A DNA stretch of 64,000 bases from Bacillota bacterium (GCA_023400055.1 JAEXFN010000005.1:1-64000); one strand, 5' to 3'. Shown: positions 8,371 through 17,129, counted from the first letter of the stretch. Notes: generated by a model from the letters alone, not told the origin. Translations and numbers: made by a program.

Positions 8371-9402
8371 ATGTACAATATCGACGACATCGCCAAGTTT
8401 GCCAATGTTTCCCGGACGACGGTCTCCCGGGTCTTGAACAATGATTGCGGAGTCAGCCAAAAGACCAAGGCCAAAGTGACCAAGGTGATCCAGGAGATGA
8501 ATTTCGTGCCCAACGCGGCCGCGCGGAGCCTGGTCCGCAAAAAGACCGATGTCCTCGGCGTCCTGGTCAATAACGTGACCGACATCTTCTGGGACCAAAT
8601 CATCAGCGGCATTGAGAAGAGCATTTATTACCTCGAATACGAGGCGTTTTACGTCAATGTCAAAAGTTATCACAACGAACCGATCAATAACAACAAGTAT
8701 AAGAAGATGCTCCGGCTGCTGGCCGAAGGAAGAGTCGACGGCTTAATCATCGCGATCATCAACGAACTGGACCTGGAAGACGTCAATTTCCTGACCAGCC
8801 GGGACATTCCTTTCATCGTGATCCAAAACATGTTCGAGGACGAACGGGTCAATTCGATCAATATCGACAATTACAAAGCGACCTATGCCTCGACCCAATA
8901 CTTGCTGGACCTGGGCCATGAGGACATCGCCTATGTGGCGGGCGATCTGCAAAGCAAGATCGCCGTCACCCGGCTGAAAGGCTTCGAAGCGGCGATCGAG
9001 GAGCACGGCATCCCGCTCGACCGGGGCCGCATCCTGCAGGGGAACAACTCCTTTGAAGAGGGCTACTGGCGGATGAAGCAGATCCTCTCCTGGGACCGGA
9101 AACCGACCGTGGTCTCTTTTTATAATGATATCATGGCCTATGGCGGAATCAAGGCGCTGCAGGAGAACGGGATCCGCATCCCCGCGGATATCTCGATCAT
9201 CGGCTTCGACGGCATATCGGGCGAGTACGGCTTCGCCAAACTGGCGCCGCCGCTGACCACGATGCATCAGCCCATGGCCAGCATGGGCGAGCGTGCGGGC
9301 AAGCTGGTCATCGACAAAATCAACGGCAAAAACGATCAAGTGGTGCATGAGATCTTCGATGTGCAACTGGACGAGCGGGGTTCCTGCCGCAGATTGGACT
9401 GA
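8371..9402 (+). CDS. LacI/GalR-family transcriptional regulator
   Basis: This is a DNA-binding sugar-responsive regulator of about 343 aa. The N-terminal HTH reads MYNIDDIAKFANVSRTTVSR and VLNND, with the hinge helix PNAAARSLVRKKT near residue 50. A periplasmic-binding-like effector domain follows (LGVLVNNVTDIFW; ISIIGFDGISG). I took ATG 8371, which begins the HTH; an upstream in-frame GTG at 8353 would add six residues. It probably represses the sugar operon through GGAAGCG(C/G)TTCC at 2876 and 3176, because those half-sites are typical of the family and no other LacI protein is present. Confidence 0.9.
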   Translation: MYNIDDIAKFANVSRTTVSRVLNNDCGVSQKTKAKVTKVIQEMNFVPNAAARSLVRKKTDVLGVLVNNVTDIFWDQIISGIEKSIYYLEYEAFYVNVKSYHNEPINNNKYKKMLRLLAEGRVDGLIIAIINELDLEDVNFLTSRDIPFIVIQNMFEDERVNSINIDNYKATYASTQYLLDLGHEDIAYVAGDLQSKIAVTRLKGFEAAIEEHGIPLDRGRILQGNNSFEEGYWRMKQILSWDRKPTVVSFYNDIMAYGGIKALQENGIRIPADISIIGFDGISGEYGFAKLAPPLTTMHQPMASMGERAGKLVIDKINGKNDQVVHEIFDVQLDERGSCRRLD

Positions 9403-9439
9403 GGGAAAAATATTTTCGCCTATCGTAAGGATCATTCGC

Positions 9440-9475
9440 AACCAGCCGCGCAATTTTTGCGCGGCTGGTTTTTTA
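9440..9475 (+). terminator. Rho-independent terminator after the LacI-family gene
   Basis: AACCAGCCGCGCAA (9440-9453) pairs with TTGCGCGGCTGGTT (9457-9470), and the T-run begins within the 3' arm. It ends the sugar-use locus. Confidence 0.92.
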
Positions 9476-9500
9476 TAAACCGGCCGGAGAAATTAATTTT

Positions 9501-9691
9501 CGATCCCAATCATTGAACAATCGATCGCGATAAATAAATAATCGATCCCGCGAAATGAATTTTCGATCCGGAGAAATAACTTTCTGATCATGAGAATTGA
9601 ATTTCCGATCTGCAAAAATAACTTTTCGATCTGGATAATTAAAATATCGATCACGATAATTAAAATATCGATCTGAATAATCAAAATTAAG
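9501..9691 (-). repeat. 21-bp-period tandem array 2 (CGATC family)
   Basis: GATC occurs at 9502, 9523, 9544, 9565, 9586, 9607, 9628, 9649 and 9670, each exactly 21 bp apart. Units are AT-rich between the GATC words (for example TGGATAATTAAAATAT). Read on the minus strand, one frame gives DRKFISR, DRLFIYR, DRYFNYR and similar heptads, ending in a stop near 9477, but no start codon is visible. The D-R-x-F pattern resembles array 1. DnaA-box matches are poor here. The rest of 9476-9966 shows only a promoter-like AT-rich stretch near 9900-9930. Confidence 0.85.
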
Positions 9692-9966
9692 GGATCAGAA
9701 ATTAAGATTGGCGGTTTAAAAATAATAAATTTGAGGAATGGGAATGATTGGGTCATTTGATTGGGGATTCCGATTATTTTGCGGTCGGGGTTGCCGGGCG
9801 GAGAAAAAAGAAAACTGGCCGGTGGATCGGCCAGGAAAGGGTCTGCGGCGGGGTGCTTGGATCTTTTTGCCATTAATTTACCGGTTTTATTTTACAAGAT
9901 TGTCCAAATTGCCTATAATATAGCTATAATATTGCAATCATTCTAACACCGGGAGAGGGGAACGCG

Positions 9967-10464
9967 ATGGTAAAAGAGATCCTCTTATTGGGGAATCCCC
10001 AATTGTATCAGATAAGTTCCAGCGTAGCAGAGGACGAAATCGCGGCTTTGAAAGAAGTCGTGGCCGATCTGCACGACACGCTGATGGCCTTTCGCGCCAA
10101 ATACGACGCGGGCCGGGCGATTGCCGCGCCGCAGATCGGCGTCTTTAAACGGTTGATTTATATGCACATCGATCAGCCGGTGGCCTTTATCAATCCGGCG
10201 TTGCATTTTGAGGACGACGAGCTGATGGAGGTCCTGGACGACTGCATGTCTTTCCCGGAACTGCTGGTGAAGGTCAAACGCCATAAACGCTGCACGATTC
10301 GCTTCACCGATCTCGAGCTCCGGGAACACCAATGGCAGCTCGAGGGGGATCTGGCGGAGCTCTTGCAACATGAGTACGACCATCTGGACGGCATTCTGGC
10401 CACCATGCGGGCGATTGACACCAAGTCACTCTGCTTGAGGAGTCAGCGGAAGGGTTTTCGGTAA
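9967..10464 (+). CDS. def: Peptide deformylase
   Basis: This metalloenzyme removes the formyl group from the N-terminal Met of new proteins. Family motifs are in order: GRAIAAPQIG (motif 1, GxxIAAxQ), DDCMSFP (motif 2, normally EGCLS, with the metal-binding Cys kept) and LLQHEYDHLDG (motif 3, HExxH). At 165 aa the length is usual. Motif 2 is unorthodox (DDCMS), as in secondary or type III-like deformylases, so this may be a paralogue rather than the housekeeping copy. The start follows GGGAGAGGGG. It is not beside fmt or priA as in many genomes. Confidence 0.87.
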   Translation: MVKEILLLGNPQLYQISSSVAEDEIAALKEVVADLHDTLMAFRAKYDAGRAIAAPQIGVFKRLIYMHIDQPVAFINPALHFEDDELMEVLDDCMSFPELLVKVKRHKRCTIRFTDLELREHQWQLEGDLAELLQHEYDHLDGILATMRAIDTKSLCLRSQRKGFR

Positions 10465-10472
10465 AAGAGGAC

Positions 10473-10513
10473 CTCTCTCTTGCTCTCCCCAATTCGGGGA
10501 GAGCAAGAGAGAG
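10473..10513 (+). terminator. Long perfect hairpin after the deformylase gene
   Basis: CTCTCTCTTGCTCTCCCC (10473-10490) pairs with its perfect complement at 10496-10513 around a 5-nt loop. The following bases (GCGCTTTAAA) give only a weak T-tract, so it may be a terminator or an mRNA-stabilising structure between deformylase and nitroreductase. Confidence 0.6.
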
Positions 10514-10555
10514 GCGCTTTAAATCTTAAAAAATACCCCGAAAGGAAGGATCGCC

Positions 10556-11419
10556 ATGGCTCAAAGCGAGCGTTTCATCCCCGCGGAATCGATCGTGGCG
10601 CTTATTAAACGGCGGCGATCGGTCCGGACTTACGACGGACAGGAGCTGACCGAGGAGACCAAGGCGCAGTTGCGCCAGGTTTGCGCGACGGTGACCGGAC
10701 CGTTTGACGCGGCGGTACGGATCGAGCTCCTCGAAAAACTGACCGCCGGCGCCCCGATCAAGCTGGGAACCTACGGGATGATCAAGGGGGCCACGGCTTT
10801 CATCGCCGCGGCGGTGCCCAGCGGAAGCGAACACGGCCTGGAACAGCTGGGCTACATGTTCGAGAAAGTGGTGCTTTACGCCACCGCGCTGAAGCTGGGC
10901 ACCTGCTGGCTGGGCGGGTCATTCAACCGGGGCGATTTCGCCCGGGCGATGCGGCCGGCGGAGAACGAGTTCATTCCCATCGTTTCGCCGGTCGGATATA
11001 AGAAAGACAGCTTGCGGCCGATGGACGCGCTGGTCCGGACGGTCGCCGGTTCCGATCGCCGCCTGCCCTGGAGCGAGCTGTTTTTCCGGGAGAGTTTCGG
11101 AAACGGCTTGAGCGAGGCGGAAGCGGGCGAATATGCGGAAGCGCTGGAGATGGTCCGACTGGCGCCATCGGCTTCCAACAAACAGCCCTGGCGGATCGTC
11201 AAGGACCGGGCCGGGCTGCATTTTTATGAGAAGCACGCCGCCGGGTACGCCGCCATGGGCTTTGACATGCAGCGCATCGATCTGGGGATCGCCATGTGCC
11301 ACTTCCAGCTGACCGCCGCCGAGCGGGGACTGGCGGGCGGCTGGGTTCAGGCCCCCGACGCGCCGGAAATCGGCGGACTGCCGGGTCACACCGAGTATAT
11401 CATCAGCTGGCTCTGGTAA
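10556..11419 (+). CDS. Nitroreductase-family protein
   Basis: This is a 287-aa flavoprotein of the putative TM-nitroreductase type. The N-terminal nitroreductase signature shows as LIKRRRSVRTYDGQELT (about residues 18-34). A second FMN-contact region is LAPSASNKQPWRIV (about 202-215). The region KLGTCWLGGSFNR is also typical of this subgroup. It appears to be a fused pair of half-domains, as common in clostridial members. The Shine-Dalgarno AAGGAAGGA precedes the ATG. Substrate unknown; probably an NAD(P)H-dependent cytoplasmic reductase. Confidence 0.8.
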   Translation: MAQSERFIPAESIVALIKRRRSVRTYDGQELTEETKAQLRQVCATVTGPFDAAVRIELLEKLTAGAPIKLGTYGMIKGATAFIAAAVPSGSEHGLEQLGYMFEKVVLYATALKLGTCWLGGSFNRGDFARAMRPAENEFIPIVSPVGYKKDSLRPMDALVRTVAGSDRRLPWSELFFRESFGNGLSEAEAGEYAEALEMVRLAPSASNKQPWRIVKDRAGLHFYEKHAAGYAAMGFDMQRIDLGIAMCHFQLTAAERGLAGGWVQAPDAPEIGGLPGHTEYIISWLW

Positions 11420-11563
11420 ATACTCGGCAGCGGATCCGTAGCCACAATTTCAGGATAATTTTATCGACCCGGACTTGAGCAACCTTGCTCCGGCTCACAA
11501 TCGCGTTTTCTAAATTCCCGGTCTCTCACATATCCTTACTAGGGGAGTAAAGGAGGGGAAACC

Positions 11564-11830
11564 TTGCGGGCGAGTGAATTGGACGGAAAGGAAGTCATCG
11601 ATATCCAATCCGGCGAACGCTTCGGGGTGCTGAAAAGGAGCGAGCTGTTGCTGGATCTGAGCACGGGCACAGTCGAAGGCCTGGTGATCGTCAAAAAAGG
11701 TTGGGCCGGCCATGACGTGGAGGTTAAAACCATTCCTTGGCGAAGCATTCAAAAGATCAGCGACCAATTGATCCTCTTCGAGGAGCAACCGGCCTCGGCT
11801 TCCGGAGAGACGGACCCGCGTAAAATCTAG
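11564..11830 (+). CDS. YlmC/YmxH-family PRC-barrel protein
   Basis: This is a small (88 aa) PRC-barrel protein of the YlmC/YmxH family found in endospore formers. Typical features are the opening MRASELDGKEVIDIQSGERF, then LDLSTGTVEGLVI and the ending IPWRSIQKISDQLILFEE. The start is TTG, set by a strong Shine-Dalgarno AAAGGAGGGG 7 bp upstream. It lies directly before the lysine riboswitch/dap operon; in Bacillus ymxH also sits near the dipicolinate operon, so the position is conserved. Its molecular role is not established. Confidence 0.85.
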   Translation: MRASELDGKEVIDIQSGERFGVLKRSELLLDLSTGTVEGLVIVKKGWAGHDVEVKTIPWRSIQKISDQLILFEEQPASASGETDPRKI

Positions 11831-11837
11831 ATTTAAC

Positions 11838-11868
11838 TTGACATTCCGCGCTATTTATAGGAAAATAT
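11838..11868 (+). promoter_or_regulatory. Promoter of the riboswitch-dap operon
   Basis: TTGACA at 11838-11843 is followed by an AT-rich -10 region (AAATAT at 11863-11868, spacer 19; or TATTTATAG nearer). The -35 is clear and the -10 ambiguous. It lies about 30 bp before the first riboswitch motif. Confidence 0.5.
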
Positions 11869-11897
11869 ACACAATCCATTGAAAAAGACATTTTTGG

Positions 11898-12062
11898 GGT
11901 AGAGTAGAGGCGCGGACCGCAAGAGTAGCTTCAGGGAGGCCGGCAGGCCGAGGAACGGAGCGAAAGGGTGTTTCGCCGAAGTTGGAGAAATCGCCGTTTC
12001 TCCGGCTGGTATCGCGGGTGAAAACTCCGGTACTGTCACCCGCCGGGTGAAGAGCTATCTTG
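11898..12062 (+). ncRNA. Lysine riboswitch (L box)
   Basis: The leader of the dap operon carries the conserved L-box blocks in order: AGAGTAGAGGCGCGGA near 11901, AAGAGTAG near 11920, ACGGAGCGAAAGGGTG and GCCGAAG near 11955-11980, TACTGTCACCC near 12031 and GAAGAGCTATC near 12048. These are the core residues of the five-helix lysine aptamer. It should bind lysine and favour the terminator at 12087-12112. The downstream genes make lysine/DAP precursors and dipicolinate, which fits lysine feedback. Confidence 0.9.
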
Positions 12063-12086
12063 CCGCTGATTGATCTGTTCACGATC

Positions 12087-12112
12087 AAGGTTGGTAGCTG
12101 CCAACCTTTTTT
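12087..12112 (+). terminator. Riboswitch-controlled terminator
   Basis: AAGGTTGG (12087-12094), loop, CCAACCTT and TTTT form an intrinsic terminator 25 nt after the aptamer and about 150 nt before dapB. This is the standard expression platform of a lysine riboswitch. The antiterminator pairing was not resolved by eye. Confidence 0.88.
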
Positions 12113-12260
12113 GTTATGGCAGCGTTGGGATGAGCCCCGCCACAGGCCGGGGTATCCAAAAACGCGGCAAAGCAAGGGGTAAATTCGGCTGAAGACTCTG
12201 GGTCGGGGACGGGTTCCCGATTCGAAGACTTTAGCGCACGGATGATGAGGAGTGGTTGTT

Positions 12261-13058
12261 TTGAGCGGAATTCGGGTTTTGGTGATCGGTGCTTGCGGCA
12301 AAATGGGCCGTGAAGTGGTCAAGGCGATTATAAATGATAGCGAGCTTCAGTTGGTGGGCGCGGTCGACCGGGTGAACGTGGGCAAAGATGCGGCGGTCGT
12401 GGCCGGGCTGGAACCGGTGGGCGTGGCGATCCGCTCCGATTTGGCGGCTGCCCTGCAGGCGGACGAGCCCCACGTGGTGGTCGATTTCACCGCCCCGGCG
12501 ACCATCATGGCCAACCTGCGGCTGGTGATCGCCGCCCGGCTGCACGCCGTGGTCGGCACGACCGGCCTTTCCCGGGAGAATCTGCGGGAGATCGAGGGCC
12601 TGTGCGGGGAATACGGCGTGAATGTGCTGGTGGCGCCGAACTTTGCCATCGGCGCCTTGCTGATGATGCGCTTTGCCGCGCAGGCGGCCAAGTTCTTCCC
12701 CGATGTCGAGATCATCGAATTGCATCACGACCAGAAATTGGACGCGCCGTCGGGGACCGCCATCAAGACCGCGGAGTTGATTTTGGCCGGCCGCAAGGAT
12801 GCCGCTCCGGCGACGGTCGGCGAGGAAAAACTGCCCGGGGTACGCGGCGGCGAGCTGGGCGGCATTCATCTGCACAGCGTCCGGTTGCCGGGTCTCATCG
12901 CCCACCAGGAAGTGATCTTCGGCGGCGAAGGCCAGACCCTGACCATCCGCCATGACTCGCTCAGCCGGGAATCGTTCATGCCCGGCGTACTGGCGGCGAT
13001 CAAAAAAATCAGCAGCCGACCGGGGTTGACTTACGGCCTGGAAGAGCTGCTTTTTTAA
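12261..13058 (+). CDS. dapB: 4-hydroxy-tetrahydrodipicolinate reductase
   Basis: It reduces 4-hydroxy-tetrahydrodipicolinate to tetrahydrodipicolinate with NAD(P)H in the DAP/lysine pathway. The N-terminal Rossmann loop is VIGACGKMGREVV. The catalytic/substrate motif is ELHHDQKLDAPSGTA, with both His and the Lys present (about residues 155-169). I take the start as TTG 12261, 9 bp behind GATGAGGAG; the in-frame GTG at 12252 is too close to that site. It is the first gene after the lysine riboswitch and its terminator. About 265 aa is normal. Confidence 0.93.
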   Translation: MSGIRVLVIGACGKMGREVVKAIINDSELQLVGAVDRVNVGKDAAVVAGLEPVGVAIRSDLAAALQADEPHVVVDFTAPATIMANLRLVIAARLHAVVGTTGLSRENLREIEGLCGEYGVNVLVAPNFAIGALLMMRFAAQAAKFFPDVEIIELHHDQKLDAPSGTAIKTAELILAGRKDAAPATVGEEKLPGVRGGELGGIHLHSVRLPGLIAHQEVIFGGEGQTLTIRHDSLSRESFMPGVLAAIKKISSRPGLTYGLEELLF

Positions 13059-13145
13059 GCCCCGCCCCTCCCTTCACCTCCTGCCGCCACGCAGAATATA
13101 ATGACATTAGCCGATTTTGGCGGTTTGGAAAGGGAGGTAATCTTT

Positions 13146-14045
13146 TTGGAAGAACATTGGCAGCTGGAGGCGGCGATTATCGGCGGTGACGGACGCCAGC
13201 TCGCGGTAGCCCGCAGTTTAGCCGAGCGATTCAGCCGGGTGAAGATCTACGGGCATCCTGAGACGGCGCTTCCCAAAACGGTCGAGCGGTGCGCAAGCAT
13301 CCCAGCGGCGCTGGCAGGGGCCAAAGTGATCATATTGCCCATCACCGGAGTGAGCTCAGCCGGAGTGGTGCGCGGTTATCGCGATCAACCGCCGCTGGAT
13401 CTCAACCCGTACTGGGAGCAACTGGCCCCCGGGACCTTGCTGGTGGTCGGATCGTTGCTGGCGGCGCGTCGCCAGTATCTGGCGGATCGTCGGGTCGCAG
13501 TCATAGAATATGCCGAAGACGATGCGATAGCCATTCTAAACTCCATACCCACCGCCGAAGGCGCAGTTCAGATTGCGATGGAGGAACTTCCGATCACCAT
13601 TCACGGTAGTACGGTGTTGGTCCTCGGCTTTGGACGGGTGGGCGTGACGGTGGCTCGGACTTTCCGGGCACTGGGAGCGCGGGTAATCGTCGCCGCCCGG
13701 CGACCGGCCTCGCTGGCGCGGGCGCTGGAAATGGGATGCGCGACGGTACCCATAAGTGGGCTTGACGAGGTGATCAACGGCGCCGACATCATCATCAATT
13801 CCGTGCCGGAGCTGATCATCACCGCAGAGTTGCTTGCCAAAGCCGCGGCGCGAGTACTGATCATGGACTTGGCTTCGTCGCCCGGAGGGGTCGATTTCGA
13901 GGCGGCGGCCCAATTGAATATAAAAGCGAAGTTATATCCGGGTTTACCGGGAATCGTGGCCCCGGAGACAGCCGGGGCGATCCTCGCATCCTCCATCCCC
14001 AAACTGATCGATCAATTTCTGCATAAAAATGGGGGTGTACGATGA
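13146..14045 (+). CDS. dpaA: Dipicolinate synthase subunit A
   Basis: With DpaB it makes dipicolinic acid from a dihydrodipicolinate-pathway intermediate in the mother cell during sporulation. The protein starts with AAIIGGDGRQLAVARSLAE, as in SpoVFA, and has an NAD-binding Rossmann segment VLVLGFGRVGVTVARTF (about residues 155-171). The chosen start is TTG 13146, behind AGGGAGGT; this gives about 299 aa, close to the Bacillus protein. An upstream ATG at 13101 would add 15 residues and lacks a ribosome site. It overlaps dpaB by 4 bp. Confidence 0.92.
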   Translation: MEEHWQLEAAIIGGDGRQLAVARSLAERFSRVKIYGHPETALPKTVERCASIPAALAGAKVIILPITGVSSAGVVRGYRDQPPLDLNPYWEQLAPGTLLVVGSLLAARRQYLADRRVAVIEYAEDDAIAILNSIPTAEGAVQIAMEELPITIHGSTVLVLGFGRVGVTVARTFRALGARVIVAARRPASLARALEMGCATVPISGLDEVINGADIIINSVPELIITAELLAKAAARVLIMDLASSPGGVDFEAAAQLNIKAKLYPGLPGIVAPETAGAILASSIPKLIDQFLHKNGGVR

Positions 14046-14635
14046 TGCGTTTTGCTGGATTCCATATCGGGTTTGCGTTGACCGGGTCGCATTGCACCAT
14101 TCCCGATGTCTTGCCTTTCATGCAACAGCTGCGGGATGAAGGGGCCGACTTGACGCCGATCTTTTCGACGGCGGTCCGGACCACCGACACTCGCTTCGGC
14201 AAGGCGGAGGATCTTTATCAGAAGGTGGTGGCGATCACCGGCAAAGAACCGTTAACGACAATCGTGGAGACCGAGCCGATCGGCCCGCAAAAAAAACTGG
14301 ATCTGGTGCTGGTGGCGCCCTGCACCGGCAACACCCTGGCCAAACTGGCACTGGGGATTACCGATTCCAGCGTGACGATGGCCTGTAAGGCGGAGTTGCG
14401 CAACGAGAAGCCGGTGGTCCTGGCGATCGCCACCAACGACGGACTGAGCGGCAACGCCCGCAATCTGGGCATCCTGCTTAGCCGGCGCAACGTTTATTTC
14501 GTGCCGTTCGGCCAGGACGCGCCGCTTTCCAAGCAAGCGTCGCTCAATGCCAAGATGGACTTGATTCCGGATACGGTGCTGGAAGCGCTCAATCAGCGGC
14601 AGATCCAGCCGTTGCTGATTCCGTTGCAAAAATAG
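14042..14635 (+). CDS. dpaB: Dipicolinate synthase subunit B (flavoprotein)
   Basis: This is the flavoprotein-like partner of DpaA. The HFCD-family fold shows as GFHIGFALTGSHCTIPDV at the N-terminus, LDLVLVAPCTGNTLAKLA in the middle and KPVVLAIATNDGLSGNAR after it. At 197 aa it matches SpoVFB. The ATGA overlap with dpaA implies coupled translation. It is diagnostic of an endospore former. Here it is followed by a 279-bp gap; in Bacillus the asd gene stands in this place. Confidence 0.93.
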   Translation: MMRFAGFHIGFALTGSHCTIPDVLPFMQQLRDEGADLTPIFSTAVRTTDTRFGKAEDLYQKVVAITGKEPLTTIVETEPIGPQKKLDLVLVAPCTGNTLAKLALGITDSSVTMACKAELRNEKPVVLAIATNDGLSGNARNLGILLSRRNVYFVPFGQDAPLSKQASLNAKMDLIPDTVLEALNQRQIQPLLIPLQK

Positions 14636-14914
14636 CATTGCGAAGCGTTGTGATAATCACTGCCGATGTTTGGCGCGCAGCACGAAGCAGGGTTTTAAAA
14701 AGATTGGTAGCTTTGATGATGAAGCCGATCCCGTTCGCGGCGATCGGCTACAGCACGATCGTTTAGAGCGGCTTTAAACCGCCGGGCCGATTGGCAAAGA
14801 ACGCGATCGCTTCAGAACAATGAATTTAAGAAAGAATGTTGCTGATTCTCAATGGTGAAAACAGGCACAGCGGGTTTGGAACCGCCTAATTTTTTGTCAA
14901 AGCGAGGGAATGGA
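14636..14914 (+). other. Gap between dpaB and dapG, asd absent
   Basis: No credible gene is visible. The stretch has an 8-bp inverted repeat (AGCCGATC near 14722 with GATCGGCT near 14740) and a second GC-rich dyad near 14768-14788, possibly RNA hairpins. In Bacillus subtilis the aspartate-semialdehyde dehydrogenase gene stands between dpaB and dapG. Confidence 0.5.
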
Positions 14915-16135
14915 ATGCGGGTAATCGTACAGAAATTCGGTGGAACTTCGGTGGCTACCCCCGAAGGCCGGGAGAGTGTGGTCCAAAAAGTCCAGGAGGC
15001 CTTGACCCACGGCTATGGCGTGGTGGTCGTGGTTTCGGCCATGGGCCGGGCCGGCGATCCGTATGCGACCGATACCCTGATCGGTCTGGCCAAAGGGGTT
15101 CTGAAAAGCATTAAGCCCCGGGAGCTCGATCTGCTGATGGCTTGCGGCGAGAACATCTCCACGGTAATCATGGTGCAGACTCTCAAGAAACACGGGATTG
15201 AGGCCTCGGCCTTTACCGGCGGTCAAGCCGGGATCTACACCGATCATCATTTCGGCAATGCCCGGATCACCGAGATCAAGCCGGATAATCTCTGGCGTTG
15301 CCTGGAAGAGGGAAGAGTGGCAGTCGTGGCCGGCTTTCAAGGGATTACCGCCGATGGCGAGGTGACCACCTTGGGCCGGGGGGGCAGCGATACCACCGGA
15401 GCCGCCCTGGGAGTGGCCTTAAACGCGGAAGTGGTCGAGATTTATACCGATGTCGACGGGGTCATGACCGCCGATCCCCGGCTGGTCCCGCAGGCCAAAC
15501 CGTTGGCGGTGATGACTTATAACGAAATCTGCGAGATGGCCCATCTCGGCGCCAAAGTGGTTCATCCCCGGGCCGTCGAGATTGCGATGGAAGGGCGGGT
15601 GCCGCTGCGGATCCGTTCGACCTTCTCCGACAATCTGGGGACGTTGATCAGCGACGGCACCGCCATCGGTGCGATCGAGATCCGCGGCGACAAGGTCGTC
15701 ACCGGCTTGGCCCAGATTCCGGAGATGGCCCTGGTACGGATCAAATCCGACCACGACATGAACCAGAACGGCAAGGTGATGGAGGTTTTCCAGGCGATGG
15801 CCAATGCCGGCGTCAGCGTCGATATGATCCAGGTCGCGCCATTCGCGATCGGATTTATCATTAAGGAAGATCTGGCTGATCGCTCCGCCGAAGTTTTGGG
15901 CAAATTAAGCCTGGAGGTCGCAATCCAGAAGGGCTTCGCCAAGGTGGCCATCGTCGGCTCCGGCATGCGCGGCGTGCCCGGGGTCATGGCCAAGATGGTC
16001 CGCGGCTTGCAGCAGGCCAAGATCGCCATTTACCATTCGACCGATTCGCATATCAACATCGCCTGTCTGGTAAGGCAGGACGATATGTGCGGCGCCTTGC
16101 AGGCGTTGCACGAAGAGTTCCACTTGGGGGAATAA
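14915..16135 (+). CDS. dapG: Aspartate kinase (DapG-type)
   Basis: It phosphorylates aspartate, the first step of the lysine/DAP route. The N-terminus carries the KFGGTSVATPEG signature; the catalytic region TLGRGGSDTTGAALG and IYTDVDGVMTADPR follow, and two ACT regulatory domains make up roughly the last 140 residues. I take ATG 14915, preceded by GCGAGGGAA; an in-frame ATG at 14852 would add a 21-aa tail unlike the family. At 406 aa it matches the DAP-sensitive DapG isozyme. Its operon position with dpaAB and dapA supports this assignment over LysC. Confidence 0.92.
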   Translation: MRVIVQKFGGTSVATPEGRESVVQKVQEALTHGYGVVVVVSAMGRAGDPYATDTLIGLAKGVLKSIKPRELDLLMACGENISTVIMVQTLKKHGIEASAFTGGQAGIYTDHHFGNARITEIKPDNLWRCLEEGRVAVVAGFQGITADGEVTTLGRGGSDTTGAALGVALNAEVVEIYTDVDGVMTADPRLVPQAKPLAVMTYNEICEMAHLGAKVVHPRAVEIAMEGRVPLRIRSTFSDNLGTLISDGTAIGAIEIRGDKVVTGLAQIPEMALVRIKSDHDMNQNGKVMEVFQAMANAGVSVDMIQVAPFAIGFIIKEDLADRSAEVLGKLSLEVAIQKGFAKVAIVGSGMRGVPGVMAKMVRGLQQAKIAIYHSTDSHINIACLVRQDDMCGALQALHEEFHLGE

Positions 16136-16225
16136 CTTTTGAGAGTTGCCGGCGTCAGCTTCTCGGTCGTAAATACTGACGGGGCTCGGCAAACGTTGAA
16201 GTTTCTGAATAGAGGGGGAACCGAC

Positions 16226-17107
16226 ATGGTGAAACTGGGTAGAGTATTGACAGCGATGGTGACGCCGTTCGACCAGAATTTGCAGGTGAATTACGCCGCA
16301 GCACAGGAACTGGCGACCCGGCTGATCGAAGCGGGGTCGGACGGCCTGGTCGTGGCCGGCACCACCGGTGAATCGCCGACCCTGAGCAAGGCGGAGAAAC
16401 TGCAGCTTTTCAGGGCGGTGGCCGAGGCGGTGGGCAGCAAGGGCACGGTCATCGCCGGAACGGGCTCCTATGACACGGCCGAGAGCATCGAGCTGACCAA
16501 AGAGGCCGAAAAGACCGGCGTCGACGGCGTTTTACTGGTGGCGCCGTATTATAATAAACCGCCCCAGGAAGGGTTATACCGCCACTTCAAGGCGATCGCC
16601 CAAGCCACCTCGCTGCCGGTGGTGATTTACAACATCCCCAGCCGCACCAGCGTCAACGTCAGCGTGGAGACCCTGATCAGACTGGCCGAGCTGCCCAACA
16701 TCGTGGCCGTGAAGGAATCCACCGGCAACATGGCGCAGGTCAGCGAGATTTTCGAAAAAGCGCCGGCCGATTTTCAGATTTACAGTGGCGATGACGCCTT
16801 GACCCTGCCCGTCTTGAGCGTCGGCGGCGTCGGGGTGATCAGCGTCGCCGCCCATCTGGTGGGCCGGAAGATTCAGGCCATGATCAGTGCCTACTTGCAC
16901 GGCGACGTGAGCGTCGCCGCCCGGATCAACGCCGAACTCAGCCCGTTGAACCGGACCTTGTTCATTAACACCAATCCGATCATGATCAAAGCCGCTTGCA
17001 ATCTGTTGGGCTTTAAGACCGGCGATCTCCGGCCGCCCCTGGTGGAGGCCTCCCCCAAAGACATTGAGACTTTGCGCCAGGTGCTCAGAGATCTGGGCCT
17101 GCTTTAG
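16226..17107 (+). CDS. dapA: 4-hydroxy-tetrahydrodipicolinate synthase
   Basis: It condenses aspartate semialdehyde and pyruvate. Motifs are GTTGESPTLS (substrate-binding Thr pair, about residues 44-53), VAPYYNKPPQEGLYRHF (catalytic Tyr) and VAVKESTGN (Schiff-base Lys). I take ATG 16226 behind AGAGGGGGA; a TTG at 16139 would add a 29-aa leader foreign to the family. About 293 aa is typical. It is the last gene of the riboswitch-controlled operon, and no strong terminator follows before the repeat arrays. Confidence 0.94.
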   Translation: MVKLGRVLTAMVTPFDQNLQVNYAAAQELATRLIEAGSDGLVVAGTTGESPTLSKAEKLQLFRAVAEAVGSKGTVIAGTGSYDTAESIELTKEAEKTGVDGVLLVAPYYNKPPQEGLYRHFKAIAQATSLPVVIYNIPSRTSVNVSVETLIRLAELPNIVAVKESTGNMAQVSEIFEKAPADFQIYSGDDALTLPVLSVGGVGVISVAAHLVGRKIQAMISAYLHGDVSVAARINAELSPLNRTLFINTNPIMIKAACNLLGFKTGDLRPPLVEASPKDIETLRQVLRDLGLL

Positions 17108-17129
17108 AAGTTGGCGCTTCCTCCCAGCG

